Notes: a model not told the origin generated them from the letters alone. A DNA stretch of 64,000 nucleotides from Thalassotalea loyana (GCF_030161435.1 NZ_BSSV01000007.1:215072-279071), one strand, 5' to 3'; counted from the first letter of the stretch, positions 52,913 to 61,531 are shown. A program made the numbers and translations.

Positions 52913-53893
52913 ATGTTTAAAGGTTTATTAATCGAGAAAGATGAGCAAAATTACCATGCTAATGTGAAAGAGTTAGACGATAGTTTTCTCATGGATGGTG
53001 ATACCACGGTTAAGGTGTCATACAGCACGATCAATTATAAAGATGCTTTGGCTATAACAGGTAAATCACCAGTGGTTAGAAAGTTTCCGATGATCCCTGG
53101 AATTGACTTAGTTGGAACAGTCGAGCACTGCGAATCAGGCAAGTTTAATCAAGGTGATGAAGTTGTTTTAAATGGCTTTGGTGTTGGTGAAGTACATTGC
53201 GGCGGTCTTGCTGAAAAGGCCAGACTTAATAGTGACTGGCTTATTGCCTTACCTCAATCGCTTTCAGGAAAACAAGCGATGGCAATTGGCACGGCAGGTT
53301 ATACTGCGATGTTATGTGTGATCGCATTGGAAAAGCATGGTGTAACCCCTGATAGCGGTGAGATCTTAGTGACAGGTGCAAACGGTGGTGTTGGCAGCTA
53401 TGCCATCGCTATCCTTGCAAAGTTAGGTTATACCGTGGTGGCGTCAACAGGTCGTGTATCCGAAAGTAGTTATTTGAAGTCTCTTGGTGCATCAGAAGTC
53501 ATCGATCGGAGTGAGCTATGTGAGCCGGGAAGACCATTAGCAAAAGAGCGTTGGGCAGGAGTGATTGACTCAGTGGGAAGTCACACATTAGTCAATGCGT
53601 GTGCGAGCACCAGATATGGTGGGATTGTCGCTGCGTGTGGGTTAGCTCAAGGTATGGATTTGCCGGGAACGGTGGCGCCATTTATTTTGCGAGGAATAAC
53701 CCTAGCCGGTATCGATAGTGTAATGCGACCATTAGCTGACAGAGAAGAAGCGTGGCAACGAATCGCTGATATTTTAGATGACGATATCTATCAAGGCGTA
53801 GCAAAAGAAATTGGTTTGAATGACGTTTGTGACATGGCTGAAGCGCTGATTAATGGCAAGGTCCAAGGCAGGGTGGTTGTTAAGATCGGCTAA
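52913..53893 (+). CDS. acuI: Acrylyl-CoA reductase (NADPH), AcuI/YhdH type
   Basis: This 326-residue zinc-independent medium-chain reductase converts acryloyl-CoA to propionyl-CoA, detoxifying the toxic intermediate of DMSP and 3-hydroxypropionate breakdown. Family marks are YSTINYKDALAITGKSPVVRKFPMIPGIDLVGTV, the NADPH loop GANGGVGSYAIAILAKLGYTVVASTGR and FILRGITLAGIDSVMRP. GGAGAA lies six bases before the ATG. It follows the AcuR-like regulator by 46 bp, sharing its operator. Other DMSP genes were not seen in this window. Confidence 0.93.
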   Translation: MFKGLLIEKDEQNYHANVKELDDSFLMDGDTTVKVSYSTINYKDALAITGKSPVVRKFPMIPGIDLVGTVEHCESGKFNQGDEVVLNGFGVGEVHCGGLAEKARLNSDWLIALPQSLSGKQAMAIGTAGYTAMLCVIALEKHGVTPDSGEILVTGANGGVGSYAIAILAKLGYTVVASTGRVSESSYLKSLGASEVIDRSELCEPGRPLAKERWAGVIDSVGSHTLVNACASTRYGGIVAACGLAQGMDLPGTVAPFILRGITLAGIDSVMRPLADREEAWQRIADILDDDIYQGVAKEIGLNDVCDMAEALINGKVQGRVVVKIG

Positions 53894-53902
53894 TGAACAA
53901 GT

Positions 53903-53945
53903 TAAACATGATGGCTGAGCATGCAATGTTCGGCCACCATGTTTA
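53903..53945. terminator. Long imperfect hairpin after acuI
   Basis: Two 20-bp arms (53903-53922 and 53926-53945) match at 17 positions, with a 3-nt loop. No T-run; it lies between acuI and the convergent glycine-zipper gene and may stop transcription both ways. Confidence 0.5.
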
Positions 53946-53973
53946 GTCAATAACACATTATTATTTGGCCATT

Positions 53974-54171
53974 TTAATCATCTTGGCTACGGTTTTTGGG
54001 TTTTGCTTGTGTCGTCGCAACGCCTGCACCAATAGCGACACCCACTCCAATGCCTAAAGCGATGCTTTCAAGTGCAGCACCAAGCGCTACACCAATCGCA
54101 AGACCAACACCGATACCCGTTGCTAAAGGTTGCTCAAGCTTACCGTGTTGCTTTGATTTACTTTGCTTCAT
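53974..54171 (-). CDS. Small glycine-zipper membrane protein
   Basis: This 65-residue protein has basic ends (KQSKSKQHGK and KPKNRSQDD) around about 40 residues of alternating Gly and Ala/Val/Ile (TGIGVGLAIGVALGAALESIALGIGVGVAIGAGVA). Such G-x-x-x-G runs pack as transmembrane hairpins or oligomers. The family is small and uncharacterised. A GGAG site precedes the ATG. It lies alone between acuI and the metallo-beta-lactamase-like gene. Confidence 0.65.
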   Translation of the reverse strand: MKQSKSKQHGKLEQPLATGIGVGLAIGVALGAALESIALGIGVGVAIGAGVATTQAKPKNRSQDD

Positions 54172-54234
54172 AATTCCGGCTCCTTATTGTGCTGATGATT
54201 ATTAGCAATCACTTTCATTAGCAAACATTATCGT

Positions 54235-55671
54235 TTACATCGTAACAGCGTTATAGGATTTGTCGACTACGCTTGGTGAAATATCATTGTTTCGATGGTA
54301 GCCAACAATGCGGCTAAAATTGAGTTTTTCATTTCTAATGAAGTCAATGAATTGCTTGCTATAACTCGGCAACATCTTGGCAATAGTATTATCTTGAGCT
54401 ACTTCTAAGAAATCAGCCTGATAGATAATGCCACCTTGCTGAAAATAGGCGAAGCTTTGTCGTTTAGTTCGTGCATTTTCTAATACATAAAACTGTACAT
54501 TGTTCTTTGTTTGCTTATGTTTTATTTCTTCAAATTTGAAATGTTCAATATCGTTAGCAAAGCGAGGAAAGGCTTTTATTGCGTTGATTGTATATCCATT
54601 TGCATAGATAGTTGCGCCAATTTCTACGAAAGGTAGTAGCCCCGCAATATGATCACTGTAAGGATGGGTAACAAAAATTCCTTTGATCTTTGGCTTAGAA
54701 AAGTCTTGGTTAATTTTTTCAATAAGCTGTTGTGACGATTTTTTACTACGTGGCACGCCAAAAACGGTAATCTCGTCGTTGATTACTTGCATTAATATGT
54801 TGTTGTTTGCTGATGAATCCGTTAGCAAATACAAATCTTGGGCGACTTTTGTTGATATGAGTGCTTTGCTTTTACTGGACTTTTCATGGTAATAACCACT
54901 TGGTATGCTCAACTTATCTTGGTCTATTTGGCTGATAACTTCAAACTTTTCGAGACGTGTAATAAAGCTAGGCTTTTTGTCGCCGTTATACTTTTTGATT
55001 AGCGAGTGGGCAAAAAAATAGCCGCCGTTATGTCTGTAATCATCATAAAGGTAGATACGCTTTCTGGTTTTATCATTAATTGAGATTAAACGCAGTGGCT
55101 TTTTCTTAAATACATACTCCATCGTTTTCTTTTGAGATGGGTTGTGTATCAGGGTTATCGTGCTGTCGCTGAGATTAACGGTGTATTCTATGGTCTCTTC
55201 AATGTTAGTTTCTGCTAGCAGCGGCTTTACAGCGAAAAAATCAAGATTCATCAACGTCAAGTTCTTGTACCGGTCAAAGCTATTCATTTTCTGCTTGATG
55301 ACACGCTTACCTAAAGAAATGCCGTTGCGTTCATAACGCAAGCTTTCTTCGCGATTTTGAAAATGTACTTCGTCAAAATAAAGTCCTCCTGTGTAGTGGT
55401 GGACAACGTTTTGATAATACTGCTTGGTGGTTGTGTCTATTTCAGTCACTTTAAATGCTTGATAACGCGTTGGTGATTGATAATCCCATGATTGGTAGGG
55501 ATCGCTTCGGCCAAGGTAGCTGTGCGTTAGTGAAAATGCATTAATGTTGGATGTTTTGGCATAGTGGGTTTTGAGTATATCGATAAACGACTTAGCGTCG
55601 TTCGCCCAAACGTTAGATGACATAGCTAGGTAACTGAATATCAACATAAATGATTTAATCGTACGTTTCAA
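54235..55671 (-). CDS. Exported metallo-beta-lactamase-fold protein with degenerate metal motif
   Basis: This 478-residue protein has a signal peptide ending NVWAND. The first 270 residues form a beta-rich domain I do not recognise. The C-terminal part resembles a metallo-hydrolase: GIFVTHPYSDHIAGLLPFVE aligns with the family HxHxDH motif, but the second His is Tyr338 (His336, Asp340, His341 kept); IIYQADFLEV and VGYHRNND supply likely Asp and His ligands. It may bind one metal rather than two. It starts at a TTG with AAGGAA seven bases upstream, as the next Met would remove part of the signal. It is divergent from the MarR/S41 operon. Confidence 0.72.
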   Translation of the reverse strand: MKRTIKSFMLIFSYLAMSSNVWANDAKSFIDILKTHYAKTSNINAFSLTHSYLGRSDPYQSWDYQSPTRYQAFKVTEIDTTTKQYYQNVVHHYTGGLYFDEVHFQNREESLRYERNGISLGKRVIKQKMNSFDRYKNLTLMNLDFFAVKPLLAETNIEETIEYTVNLSDSTITLIHNPSQKKTMEYVFKKKPLRLISINDKTRKRIYLYDDYRHNGGYFFAHSLIKKYNGDKKPSFITRLEKFEVISQIDQDKLSIPSGYYHEKSSKSKALISTKVAQDLYLLTDSSANNNILMQVINDEITVFGVPRSKKSSQQLIEKINQDFSKPKIKGIFVTHPYSDHIAGLLPFVEIGATIYANGYTINAIKAFPRFANDIEHFKFEEIKHKQTKNNVQFYVLENARTKRQSFAYFQQGGIIYQADFLEVAQDNTIAKMLPSYSKQFIDFIRNEKLNFSRIVGYHRNNDISPSVVDKSYNAVTM

Positions 55672-55749
55672 AACTAATTCCTTTTCTTGTTCTTTTTAAA
55701 GTCAACTTTTTACTTACCACTTTAATACAAATATTTTTTCTTTACTTGT

Positions 55750-55785
55750 ATAAGGGCTTATGTATTATGTTTCATAAGTGCTTAT
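55750..55785. promoter_or_regulatory. Twin MarR-type operator boxes
   Basis: ATAAGGGCTTAT (55750-55761) and ATAAGTGCTTAT (55774-55785) are palindromes 24 bp apart centre to centre, and the wider pair TGTATAAG...CTTATACA is itself inverted. They lie just before the marR start and between the divergent genes. Confidence 0.82.
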
Positions 55786-55800
55786 ACATCAAGATTACAA

Positions 55801-56283
55801 ATGAAAAGAACATTGGGAACCACGCTTAGACACCTTATTGAATTGCTAGATGGTGGTGTAGAACAGGTCTACGTTGATTTTGATTTGGACTACAAGCCAA
55901 GGTTTACGCCTATTATGCGTACATTGTCTAAAAATGGTACGGGTACCATAAGCGAGTTAGCAAAAGAGGCCGGTATTACTCAACCCGCAGCAACACAAAC
56001 GGTACAAGCCATGCTTAAAAAGGGCTTAGTGGTTGTAAGCGTTTGTGAACGCGATAGCCGACAAAAGGTTGTGACTTTATCAGATAAAGGTAAAACGATG
56101 CTCAGCCAATTAGAGCAATGCTGGCGGGCAACCGCAATGGCGGCAGAATCGCTGGATAATGAATTACAAACACCGCTGAGCGCATTGGCTGAAGAAGCGA
56201 TAGCAGCGCTAGAAAAGACACCTTTTAAAGCGCGAATAAAAAATGCGCATAACCAACTAAAATCGACAGGAAATACGATATGA
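55801..56283 (+). CDS. MarR family transcriptional regulator
   Basis: This 160-residue regulator has the MarR winged helix: GTISELAKEAGITQPAATQTVQAMLKKGLVVVSVCERDSRQKVVTLSDKGKTML, where SRQKVVTLSDKG is the wing, flanked by N- and C-terminal dimerisation helices. It probably binds the twin palindromes that overlap its promoter and controls itself, the S41 protease gene it overlaps by 4 bp (ATGA) and perhaps the divergent metallo-hydrolase gene. The effector is unknown. Confidence 0.88.
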   Translation: MKRTLGTTLRHLIELLDGGVEQVYVDFDLDYKPRFTPIMRTLSKNGTGTISELAKEAGITQPAATQTVQAMLKKGLVVVSVCERDSRQKVVTLSDKGKTMLSQLEQCWRATAMAAESLDNELQTPLSALAEEAIAALEKTPFKARIKNAHNQLKSTGNTI

Positions 56284-57365
56284 CGATAATGGATTACAAA
56301 AAAATCACTCGCGTAATAACACCGGTTTGTGCAGGGCTTATGTGTTCGTTTAGTTCACATGCAGTGTCTGATGCAGATGATATGCCCTCAATTGACTGTA
56401 CTGACAAGAAAGTCCAACTTGAAGTGTTAGGTGCTTTGGCAAATCAGTTAACTGAGCAATATATTTTTTTGGATAAAGCAAAAGCGTTTACGAATTATGT
56501 TAGCGAGCTACCAGCAAAGAGTGAATTTTCTCAGGTTAAAGACTGCCAAGGCTTTACTCGTGTGATTAACGATACATTATTGTCAATTACTTCAGATAAA
56601 CATCTTCATATTAATTTCAGCCCTTATGTGATTCCAGAAGATACACCTGAGTCAAAACAGGCCTTTGCAAAACGTGAGCAAGCTTTTATGCAATCGCTTA
56701 ATTTTGGTTTCGAAAAGGTTGAGCGCTTACCTTTTAATATAGGTTATATCAATATGACGCTTTTTGCGCCGACAGAGCATGGTGCACATCAACTAGAATC
56801 CGCAATGAATTTGTTAGGTTATACCAATGCGCTAATTATTGATTTAAGAGAAAGCCGCGGTGGAGCGCCAGCGATGGTTGATTTATTGACGAGTTACTTT
56901 GTTGATGGTCGAACGAACACCAGCAATATTTACTACAGAAACCGAGATTATACCGAAGAGCGCTATACAACAACTGACGTTAATGGAAAGCATTACGGTC
57001 AAGAGCGCCCACTCTATATTTTAACCAGTAATGCGACTTTCTCTGCGGCGGAAGACTTAGCTTATACGCTAAAGCATTTGGGTAGAGCGACAATTATTGG
57101 TGAGGTGACTGGAGGAGGCGCGCACCCTGGTGAAGTGTTCAGGTTAACCGCTCATTTTGATGGTTTTATTCCAAATGGACGCTCTATTAATCCTGTGACA
57201 AATACTAATTGGGAAGGCGTGGGTGTTCAACCAGATATTGAAACTGAGGTTGATAAAGCGTTGAATGTGGCACAACAAAAGATATTGGCTAGTTTTAAGA
57301 ATAAAGAACCTAACCTAGCGAGAGCTAACAGAATGCAAAAACGCATTGAGCGTTTAAAGGGCTAA
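56280..57365 (+). CDS. S41 family serine peptidase (IRBP/C-terminal-processing-like), exported
   Basis: This 361-residue protein has a signal peptide (about residues 1-29, MCSFSSHAVS) and an S41 domain without a visible PDZ domain. Key stretches are INMTLFAPTEHGAHQLESAM, ALIIDLRESRGGAPAMVDLLTSYF and YILTSNATFSAAEDLAYTLKHLGRATIIGEVTGGG, where Ser255 in T-F-S-A-A-E is the expected nucleophile and GEVTGGG is family typical. It begins inside the last codons of marR (ATGA overlap), so the two are co-translated. The substrate is unknown. A shared terminator follows. Confidence 0.88.
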   Translation: MTIMDYKKITRVITPVCAGLMCSFSSHAVSDADDMPSIDCTDKKVQLEVLGALANQLTEQYIFLDKAKAFTNYVSELPAKSEFSQVKDCQGFTRVINDTLLSITSDKHLHINFSPYVIPEDTPESKQAFAKREQAFMQSLNFGFEKVERLPFNIGYINMTLFAPTEHGAHQLESAMNLLGYTNALIIDLRESRGGAPAMVDLLTSYFVDGRTNTSNIYYRNRDYTEERYTTTDVNGKHYGQERPLYILTSNATFSAAEDLAYTLKHLGRATIIGEVTGGGAHPGEVFRLTAHFDGFIPNGRSINPVTNTNWEGVGVQPDIETEVDKALNVAQQKILASFKNKEPNLARANRMQKRIERLKG

Positions 57366-57383
57366 TTATATATTGCCATTATT

Positions 57384-57409
57384 AAAAAGCCCCTAAACAG
57401 GGGCTTTTT
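57384..57409. terminator. Terminator after the S41 peptidase gene
   Basis: AAAAAGCCCCT and AGGGGCTTTTT form an 11-bp stem with an AAAC loop; works on both strands between convergent genes. Confidence 0.9.
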
Positions 57410-57426
57410 ATTTATTAGAATACGCT

Positions 57427-57633
57427 TTATTTGTCTTTAAGCGCTTTTCGCTCTTTTTCATAATCTTCATAAGATTTCTGCGTGGAATTTACGCACTTTG
57501 CATGTTCCTCTGCATTTTGAGCGTCATTAATACATTGGCTCTTTTGGTAATCTTGGCCCATACCGTAAAGGGTTTTATTGCTGCAACCTGCTAAAGCCAA
57601 CAATCCAATGACAACGCATACTGTTTTATACAT
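57427..57633 (-). CDS. Small lipoprotein
   Basis: This 68-residue protein has a lipoprotein signal ending LALAGC (Cys17), then a short polar helical region with two Cys (SQCIND, HAKCVNS) that could pair. GGAG lies six bases before the ATG. No family recognised; small lipoproteins of this kind are common in gammaproteobacterial envelopes. Confidence 0.72.
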   Translation of the reverse strand: MYKTVCVVIGLLALAGCSNKTLYGMGQDYQKSQCINDAQNAEEHAKCVNSTQKSYEDYEKERKALKDK

Positions 57634-57769
57634 ATATCACTCCATAATTAACACTAAAGCTATGATGCCTGCTGGCGATTAAAGTTCAACTTCACTTTTA
57701 TACGCGTGATATAAATCTGACTTTAACACTGATGCGTACAAGTTACATTGACAATAATTTGGAGCCCAT

Positions 57770-57943
57770 ATGTTCGGTATTTTTAAATCAAACCCACTCA
57801 AAAAGTTAGAGAAACAACACGCGTCAAAGCTTGAACAAGCAATGATGGCGCAACGTAATGGTGACATTAGGCTGTATTCTCAGTTAACCGTAGAAGCTGA
57901 AGATTTATATGCGAAAATCAAGCAGCTAGAGAACAAAGCTTAA
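57770..57943 (+). CDS. Small DUF6435-like protein
   Basis: This 57-residue frame begins MFGIFKSNPLKKLEKQHASK and continues with a helix reading EQAMMAQRNGDIRLYSQLT, then EAEDLYAKIKQLENKA. It has the layout of the DUF6435 family of small soluble proteins in Vibrio and Shewanella (F-x-x-x-DP/NP-x-KKL at the start, A-QRxGDI-x-Y in the middle). GGAG lies six bases before the ATG. Function is unknown. It sits between a small lipoprotein gene and an Ig-like protein gene, both on the other strand. Confidence 0.8.
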   Translation: MFGIFKSNPLKKLEKQHASKLEQAMMAQRNGDIRLYSQLTVEAEDLYAKIKQLENKA

Positions 57944-57978
57944 CGTTTAGTTGCGATATCAGTGGGCGACAACCTTAT

Positions 57979-58383
57979 TTATACGCCTGTTTTAAATGAT
58001 ACTAAATAAGGTTGCGCTTTTTTGCCGTTGACGTCTCTAAAGCCACCCTTGTTTTTCGAATTAATACTGAATGCATAAACGGTGTTTGCTTTCAATTTAA
58101 CTGGAATAACAAAGGTACGATCGTCCTTGAAATAAACGTCGTGGGTAATGTCGGGAAAGTTGCCATGTTCGACTTTTACCACTGACCACATTTTGTTGGT
58201 CATCATCTCTTTACTAAACTGAATGGTTATTTCTTTTGTTGACGGGGAAACTGTTGAGGTTCCTGCCATTGGTGAGCTTGCGACAACAACGGGCTTAATG
58301 TCTATTAAACTAACGGGTTTAGCAGAGGCAAATGTTGTCGTAACAGCCAATGATAATAGTACGATACTTTTAAGTTGTTTCAT
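57979..58383 (-). CDS. Exported Ig-like (Big_5/CopC-like) domain protein
   Basis: This 134-residue protein has a signal peptide ending TFASA and one Ig-like domain: SSPMAGTSTVSPSTKEITIQFSKEMM is the Big_5/CopC-like start (P-x-x-G-x-x-x-V-x-P-x-x-x-x-I-x-x-x-F-S-x-x-M), and TVYAFSINSKNKGGFRDVNGKKAQPYLVSFKT is the end. Such domains are often parts of cell-surface proteins. The ATG at 58383 follows AAGGA by 8 bases; an ATG at 58392 overlaps that site. Confidence 0.75.
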   Translation of the reverse strand: MKQLKSIVLLSLAVTTTFASAKPVSLIDIKPVVVASSPMAGTSTVSPSTKEITIQFSKEMMTNKMWSVVKVEHGNFPDITHDVYFKDDRTFVIPVKLKANTVYAFSINSKNKGGFRDVNGKKAQPYLVSFKTGV

Positions 58384-58488
58384 TTGGTTCATCCTTGATG
58401 TAATAGCAGTGCTAGTCAGTATATGTGGTGACTAAAGCGTGAACAAGTGCTCGTTTATTCGTTGTTGGTAGTGGGTCATTATAAGCAA

Positions 58489-58839
58489 TTAGGTCATCCC
58501 TGCTTCTTGATGTAACGCTAGGCTACCTAGTACACAAAGCATAAACCCAGGAACCGCATGACACAGTAGCGCAGGGCATGATTTGACATGTCGGTAAGTT
58601 GGAATAAAAAAGTAAGGATCAACACGCTGCAACTTGTGATAAATGGGTAAAAATAGAGGCTTTAACCACGTATTAAAGTAGTAACCCAATACAGCAATTA
58701 ATTGAACTTCCAGCAGCATTAGAAACATCTCTAACCCAATAGCGTCAATAAATACAGCAAGGGCCATTAGCTCGGGATTAATAACCAAAAAGCTAATACA
58801 GACTAACGTTAATATTTTCCAAAACCACTTTTTAAGCAT
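58489..58839 (-). CDS. Uncharacterised membrane protein
   Basis: I do not recognise this 116-residue protein. It has two N-terminal hydrophobic helices (WFWKILTLVCISFLVINPELM and a segment with ALAVFIDAIGLEMFLMLLEVQLIAVLGYY), a basic loop, and a third weaker helix (VPGFMLCVLGSLAL). AAGGAA lies six bases before the ATG, so it is probably translated. No operon partner is evident. Confidence 0.6.
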   Translation of the reverse strand: MLKKWFWKILTLVCISFLVINPELMALAVFIDAIGLEMFLMLLEVQLIAVLGYYFNTWLKPLFLPIYHKLQRVDPYFFIPTYRHVKSCPALLCHAVPGFMLCVLGSLALHQEAGMT

Positions 58840-58946
58840 ATTGCATTCCTTATTTCATTTGCGGATGGGTGGAGTTCATTCACAACCACCAGCGTCTCCT
58901 ATATCAGTAGAAAGAGAGCAAAGTGGAATATAGCCATCACAAAAAA

Positions 58947-59348
58947 TTAAAATAGCAATTTTTGACTATGAAGCCAATCCATGACTTTAATAGAGCCTTG
59001 AGAGCAGCGAAGCTTATCTTGATAGCTGATGAAATCTATTTCTTCTATTTCTTCATCGGGGCACAGTTGCCCATCATAGTCAGCAAAATAGCAGGTTAAT
59101 TTTACTATCGTGTTATCAGCCTTGCCATCCGCTGGTGCTTTAAAGGTCTCTACATACTTGATTGAACTTGGGACTAAATCGACAGAAATCTCTTCTTTTA
59201 TCTCCCTGATTAATGCTTGTTCGTCGGATTCTCCCAACTCTCTTTTGCCGCCTGGAATGTAAAACAGGGACTTATTTTTTGAACGAGCACTTAGTAGTTT
59301 TCCATCTTGGATAAACAACCAAGCTAATTTATCTATTTCTTTTGTCAT
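58947..59348 (-). CDS. NUDIX hydrolase
   Basis: This 133-residue enzyme has the Nudix box GKRELGESDEQALIREIKEEI (G-x5-E-x7-RE-U-x-EE-x), beginning near residue 34, with the metal-binding glutamates intact; the final Gly of the motif is Ser. It likely hydrolyses a nucleoside-diphosphate-linked compound; the substrate cannot be read from the sequence. GGAG lies five bases before the ATG. Confidence 0.9.
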   Translation of the reverse strand: MTKEIDKLAWLFIQDGKLLSARSKNKSLFYIPGGKRELGESDEQALIREIKEEISVDLVPSSIKYVETFKAPADGKADNTIVKLTCYFADYDGQLCPDEEIEEIDFISYQDKLRCSQGSIKVMDWLHSQKLLF

Positions 59349-59413
59349 GACTACTCCAGAATATACGTGAGTTATAACTAGTACTTTAAATAGGGCACAG
59401 TAAACCCTGAGGT

Positions 59414-59917
59414 TTATACTGGTTTTGGTATTTGGTAAATATCGCGACTTAAACCATCGTTAAAGGCTTGTCGTCTAACTTTTTGCCCACCTAATTTTTC
59501 AACAAGGGCTCGGGCTGCTGTGTTTTCATCATTCATGTAAGTTTCAACAACGTCCCATTTAAAGATGTTGTAAGCGTGAGATAATGCGGCAATGGAAGCT
59601 TCCGTAGCTACACCTTGGCCCCGTCCTTCAGGCGATACCCACCACGTGAGTTCTTTTGGCCATTCATCGCCTTGCCAGAATCCACAGGTACCAATATAGC
59701 GATCGTCAGACTTTCGTTGGATTACCCATACGCCAAAACCGAGCAAATACCACGAGCCAAGGTCGGCTTTTAGCCTTGCCCATGCTTGTTCCTCGCTGAT
59801 CGGGCCGCCATAGGCCTTTGAAGCATCAGCATTGGTATAAAAAGCTTTATAAGATTGAAAACAAGCGCTGCTTGGCGGCACTAATCGTAGCCTTTTGGTT
59901 TCAATTGTAGGTATCAT
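59414..59917 (-). CDS. GNAT family N-acetyltransferase (RimJ/RimL-like)
   Basis: This 167-residue protein has the RimJ-like opening IETKRLRLVPPS, the strand IGTCGFWQGDEWPKELTWWVSPEGRGQGVATEA, where RGQGVA binds acetyl-CoA, and the C-terminal NDENTAARALVEKLGGQKV. It acetylates an amine; the substrate is unknown. No ribosome site is obvious before the ATG. Confidence 0.88.
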   Translation of the reverse strand: MIPTIETKRLRLVPPSSACFQSYKAFYTNADASKAYGGPISEEQAWARLKADLGSWYLLGFGVWVIQRKSDDRYIGTCGFWQGDEWPKELTWWVSPEGRGQGVATEASIAALSHAYNIFKWDVVETYMNDENTAARALVEKLGGQKVRRQAFNDGLSRDIYQIPKPV

Positions 59918-60023
59918 ATTGTTTTGATTGGTTTACGACCACATTGGTCTACGTGTTTTTGATGCAACCATGCTGAACGGTTTTGGAGGCTAAATGCGAT
60001 TGACTCTACGCAGCCAGTTCTTT

Positions 60024-60470
60024 CTACTTGATTGCAATGTGCACTTGGATTTCATCCCCGTTGGGGTAATATTCGAAATCAGTTGTAAACAAACGTTCAT
60101 GCTCACAAGTATCACTTGTAAAATACTCCCAGACTTGAGTCCATGCATTAATCGCGATTTGCGGCATGTCACCTTGATGACTAAATACAAGGTACTTTCC
60201 TGCAGGGATAACTATATTTTCAAGCGTTACATTAGGTGGAAATGTTTGACCATCAAAGCCCGCAAGTACAGTAAACATGCCGTTATGATCCGACTCATAG
60301 TCATAATAAAGGCCATACACACGTTCCCCATTTTTGTAGTCAACGGGTACACATGCATCAAATGATTGCCATAAGGCGGGGATTTTTCCATGTGGGCTCA
60401 TTTCAGCTTCATTATTGGTTCTGGCAGAAATGCCGTGTATCGTTTTTTCAGAAACGATCTTTACTTCCAT
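60024..60470 (-). CDS. GyrI-like / effector-binding domain protein
   Basis: This 148-residue protein has the SOUL/GyrI-type effector-binding fold: IHGISARTNNEAEM opens it, then VYGLYYDYESDHNGMFTVLAGFD, the IPAGKYLVFSHQGDMPQIAINAWTQVWEYF strand and helix, and a C-terminal FEYYPNGDEIQVHIAIK. Stand-alone members bind small molecules or inhibit gyrase; the role here is unknown. AAAGGAAATA precedes the ATG. Confidence 0.85.
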   Translation of the reverse strand: MEVKIVSEKTIHGISARTNNEAEMSPHGKIPALWQSFDACVPVDYKNGERVYGLYYDYESDHNGMFTVLAGFDGQTFPPNVTLENIVIPAGKYLVFSHQGDMPQIAINAWTQVWEYFTSDTCEHERLFTTDFEYYPNGDEIQVHIAIK

Positions 60471-60573
60471 TATTATTTCCTTTGTTGACCGCTATACGGG
60501 CTGTGAAGACTTGCTATTCCTGTTTTATCGAATGCCAAAATAACGGTTTTGGAGATAACAGTTTTCTAGTCGA

Positions 60574-60873
60574 TTAATCTTTTGATAACTCTGATACTTC
60601 AAATTCGAAGCCACCAACGAATCGTTGAATAAAATTGTAGAACAAACAACCAATTGCCACAGAAATATAACCAAAAATCAGATACATAAATGGTGCAACG
60701 AAAATGAAAAAGGTTGGGAATTCAACGGGGTTACCAAATTGATCATGTTGTGGGGCTGTAAAAGCGAACATGAACATCATAGGTAACAAGAAGGGGAGTG
60801 TGATCAATGCCATTAAAATACCAAAAACTTTGCCGTTTTGGTGTGGTGAAAGTTTTGTAATTTGTTTTTTCAT
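60574..60873 (-). CDS. Small two-helix membrane protein with YN...GG motif
   Basis: This 99-residue protein has two hydrophobic helices (VFGILMALITLPFLLPMMFMFAF and FFIFVAPFMYLIFGYISVAIGCLFYNFI) and ends with YNFIQRFVGGFEFEVSEL, a motif seen in several small bacterial membrane proteins of unknown function. AAAGGA lies seven bases before the ATG at 60873. It lies 47 bp downstream of the DUF7000-like gene on the same strand. Confidence 0.7.
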   Translation of the reverse strand: MKKQITKLSPHQNGKVFGILMALITLPFLLPMMFMFAFTAPQHDQFGNPVEFPTFFIFVAPFMYLIFGYISVAIGCLFYNFIQRFVGGFEFEVSELSKD

Positions 60874-60919
60874 TGTGATTCCTTTCTCAGTATTTTTTAG
60901 GTTAACCAATTGTTTGTTA

Positions 60920-61531
60920 TTAGTCTACGGCTGAAAGCGTACGATTAATTTCTGAGCTGAACGCATCAAAATTCTTTTGAATAGCGTGTGTTATGCTCGT
61001 TACGTTGTCAAAGTCAGGTGAAGAGAGTAACACTACTTCAAAAATAGAATATGTCGGCATTTCATTGCTAGTTATCCATTTTGTTGAGGCTAATTTTTCC
61101 CAGTATTCTTTTTGAGCACTTTTCGTTTGACCTAATAACCATAATTCGAATTGAGCTTTCTGGTGGTTCAGCACAATAGCCAGTTTGAGTTTTTTCTTTT
61201 TTAAATAGTCGGTTTGGATATAAAAGTACGTAAAATCTATATAACCGTGCATTACGCTTCCAATCGTCAATTCACCCGTGTACTTTTTATGGAAATCGGC
61301 TCTCAAGTTCTGAACCACTTTGACGAGGCCTTGATGGGTCGATTGAAATAATCCGCTTGCAAACACGTCTTTATAGGCTTGAATTTGAGCGTTTAGATTC
61401 TTGTCAGACACTTTCTGATCCCATTGTGAATTAATATCATAACCTGTTTTATTGTATGGAACGATAACCTTGAAAGGCAACAAAATGACGTTAGCAATCG
61501 CTCCCGGAATCGGACGCAATCGAGGCTGCAA
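60920..61531 (-). CDS. DUF7000-like protein, possibly the frameshifted 3' part of a zinc-ribbon protein
   Basis: This 203-residue frame begins at a TTG overlapping the end of the zinc-ribbon gene in another frame. A hydrophobic stretch (IPGAIANVILLPFKVIVPY) is followed by a soluble part with TIGSVMHGYIDFTYFYIQTDYLKKKKLKLAIVLNHQKAQFELWLLGQTKSAQKEYW, which resembles a small uncharacterised family (DUF7000, from memory). The start is poor, and a TGA sits directly before it in frame. Either it is translated by coupling or a frameshift has split one gene of about 260 codons. Confidence 0.6.
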   Translation of the reverse strand: MQPRLRPIPGAIANVILLPFKVIVPYNKTGYDINSQWDQKVSDKNLNAQIQAYKDVFASGLFQSTHQGLVKVVQNLRADFHKKYTGELTIGSVMHGYIDFTYFYIQTDYLKKKKLKLAIVLNHQKAQFELWLLGQTKSAQKEYWEKLASTKWITSNEMPTYSIFEVVLLSSPDFDNVTSITHAIQKNFDAFSSEINRTLSAVD

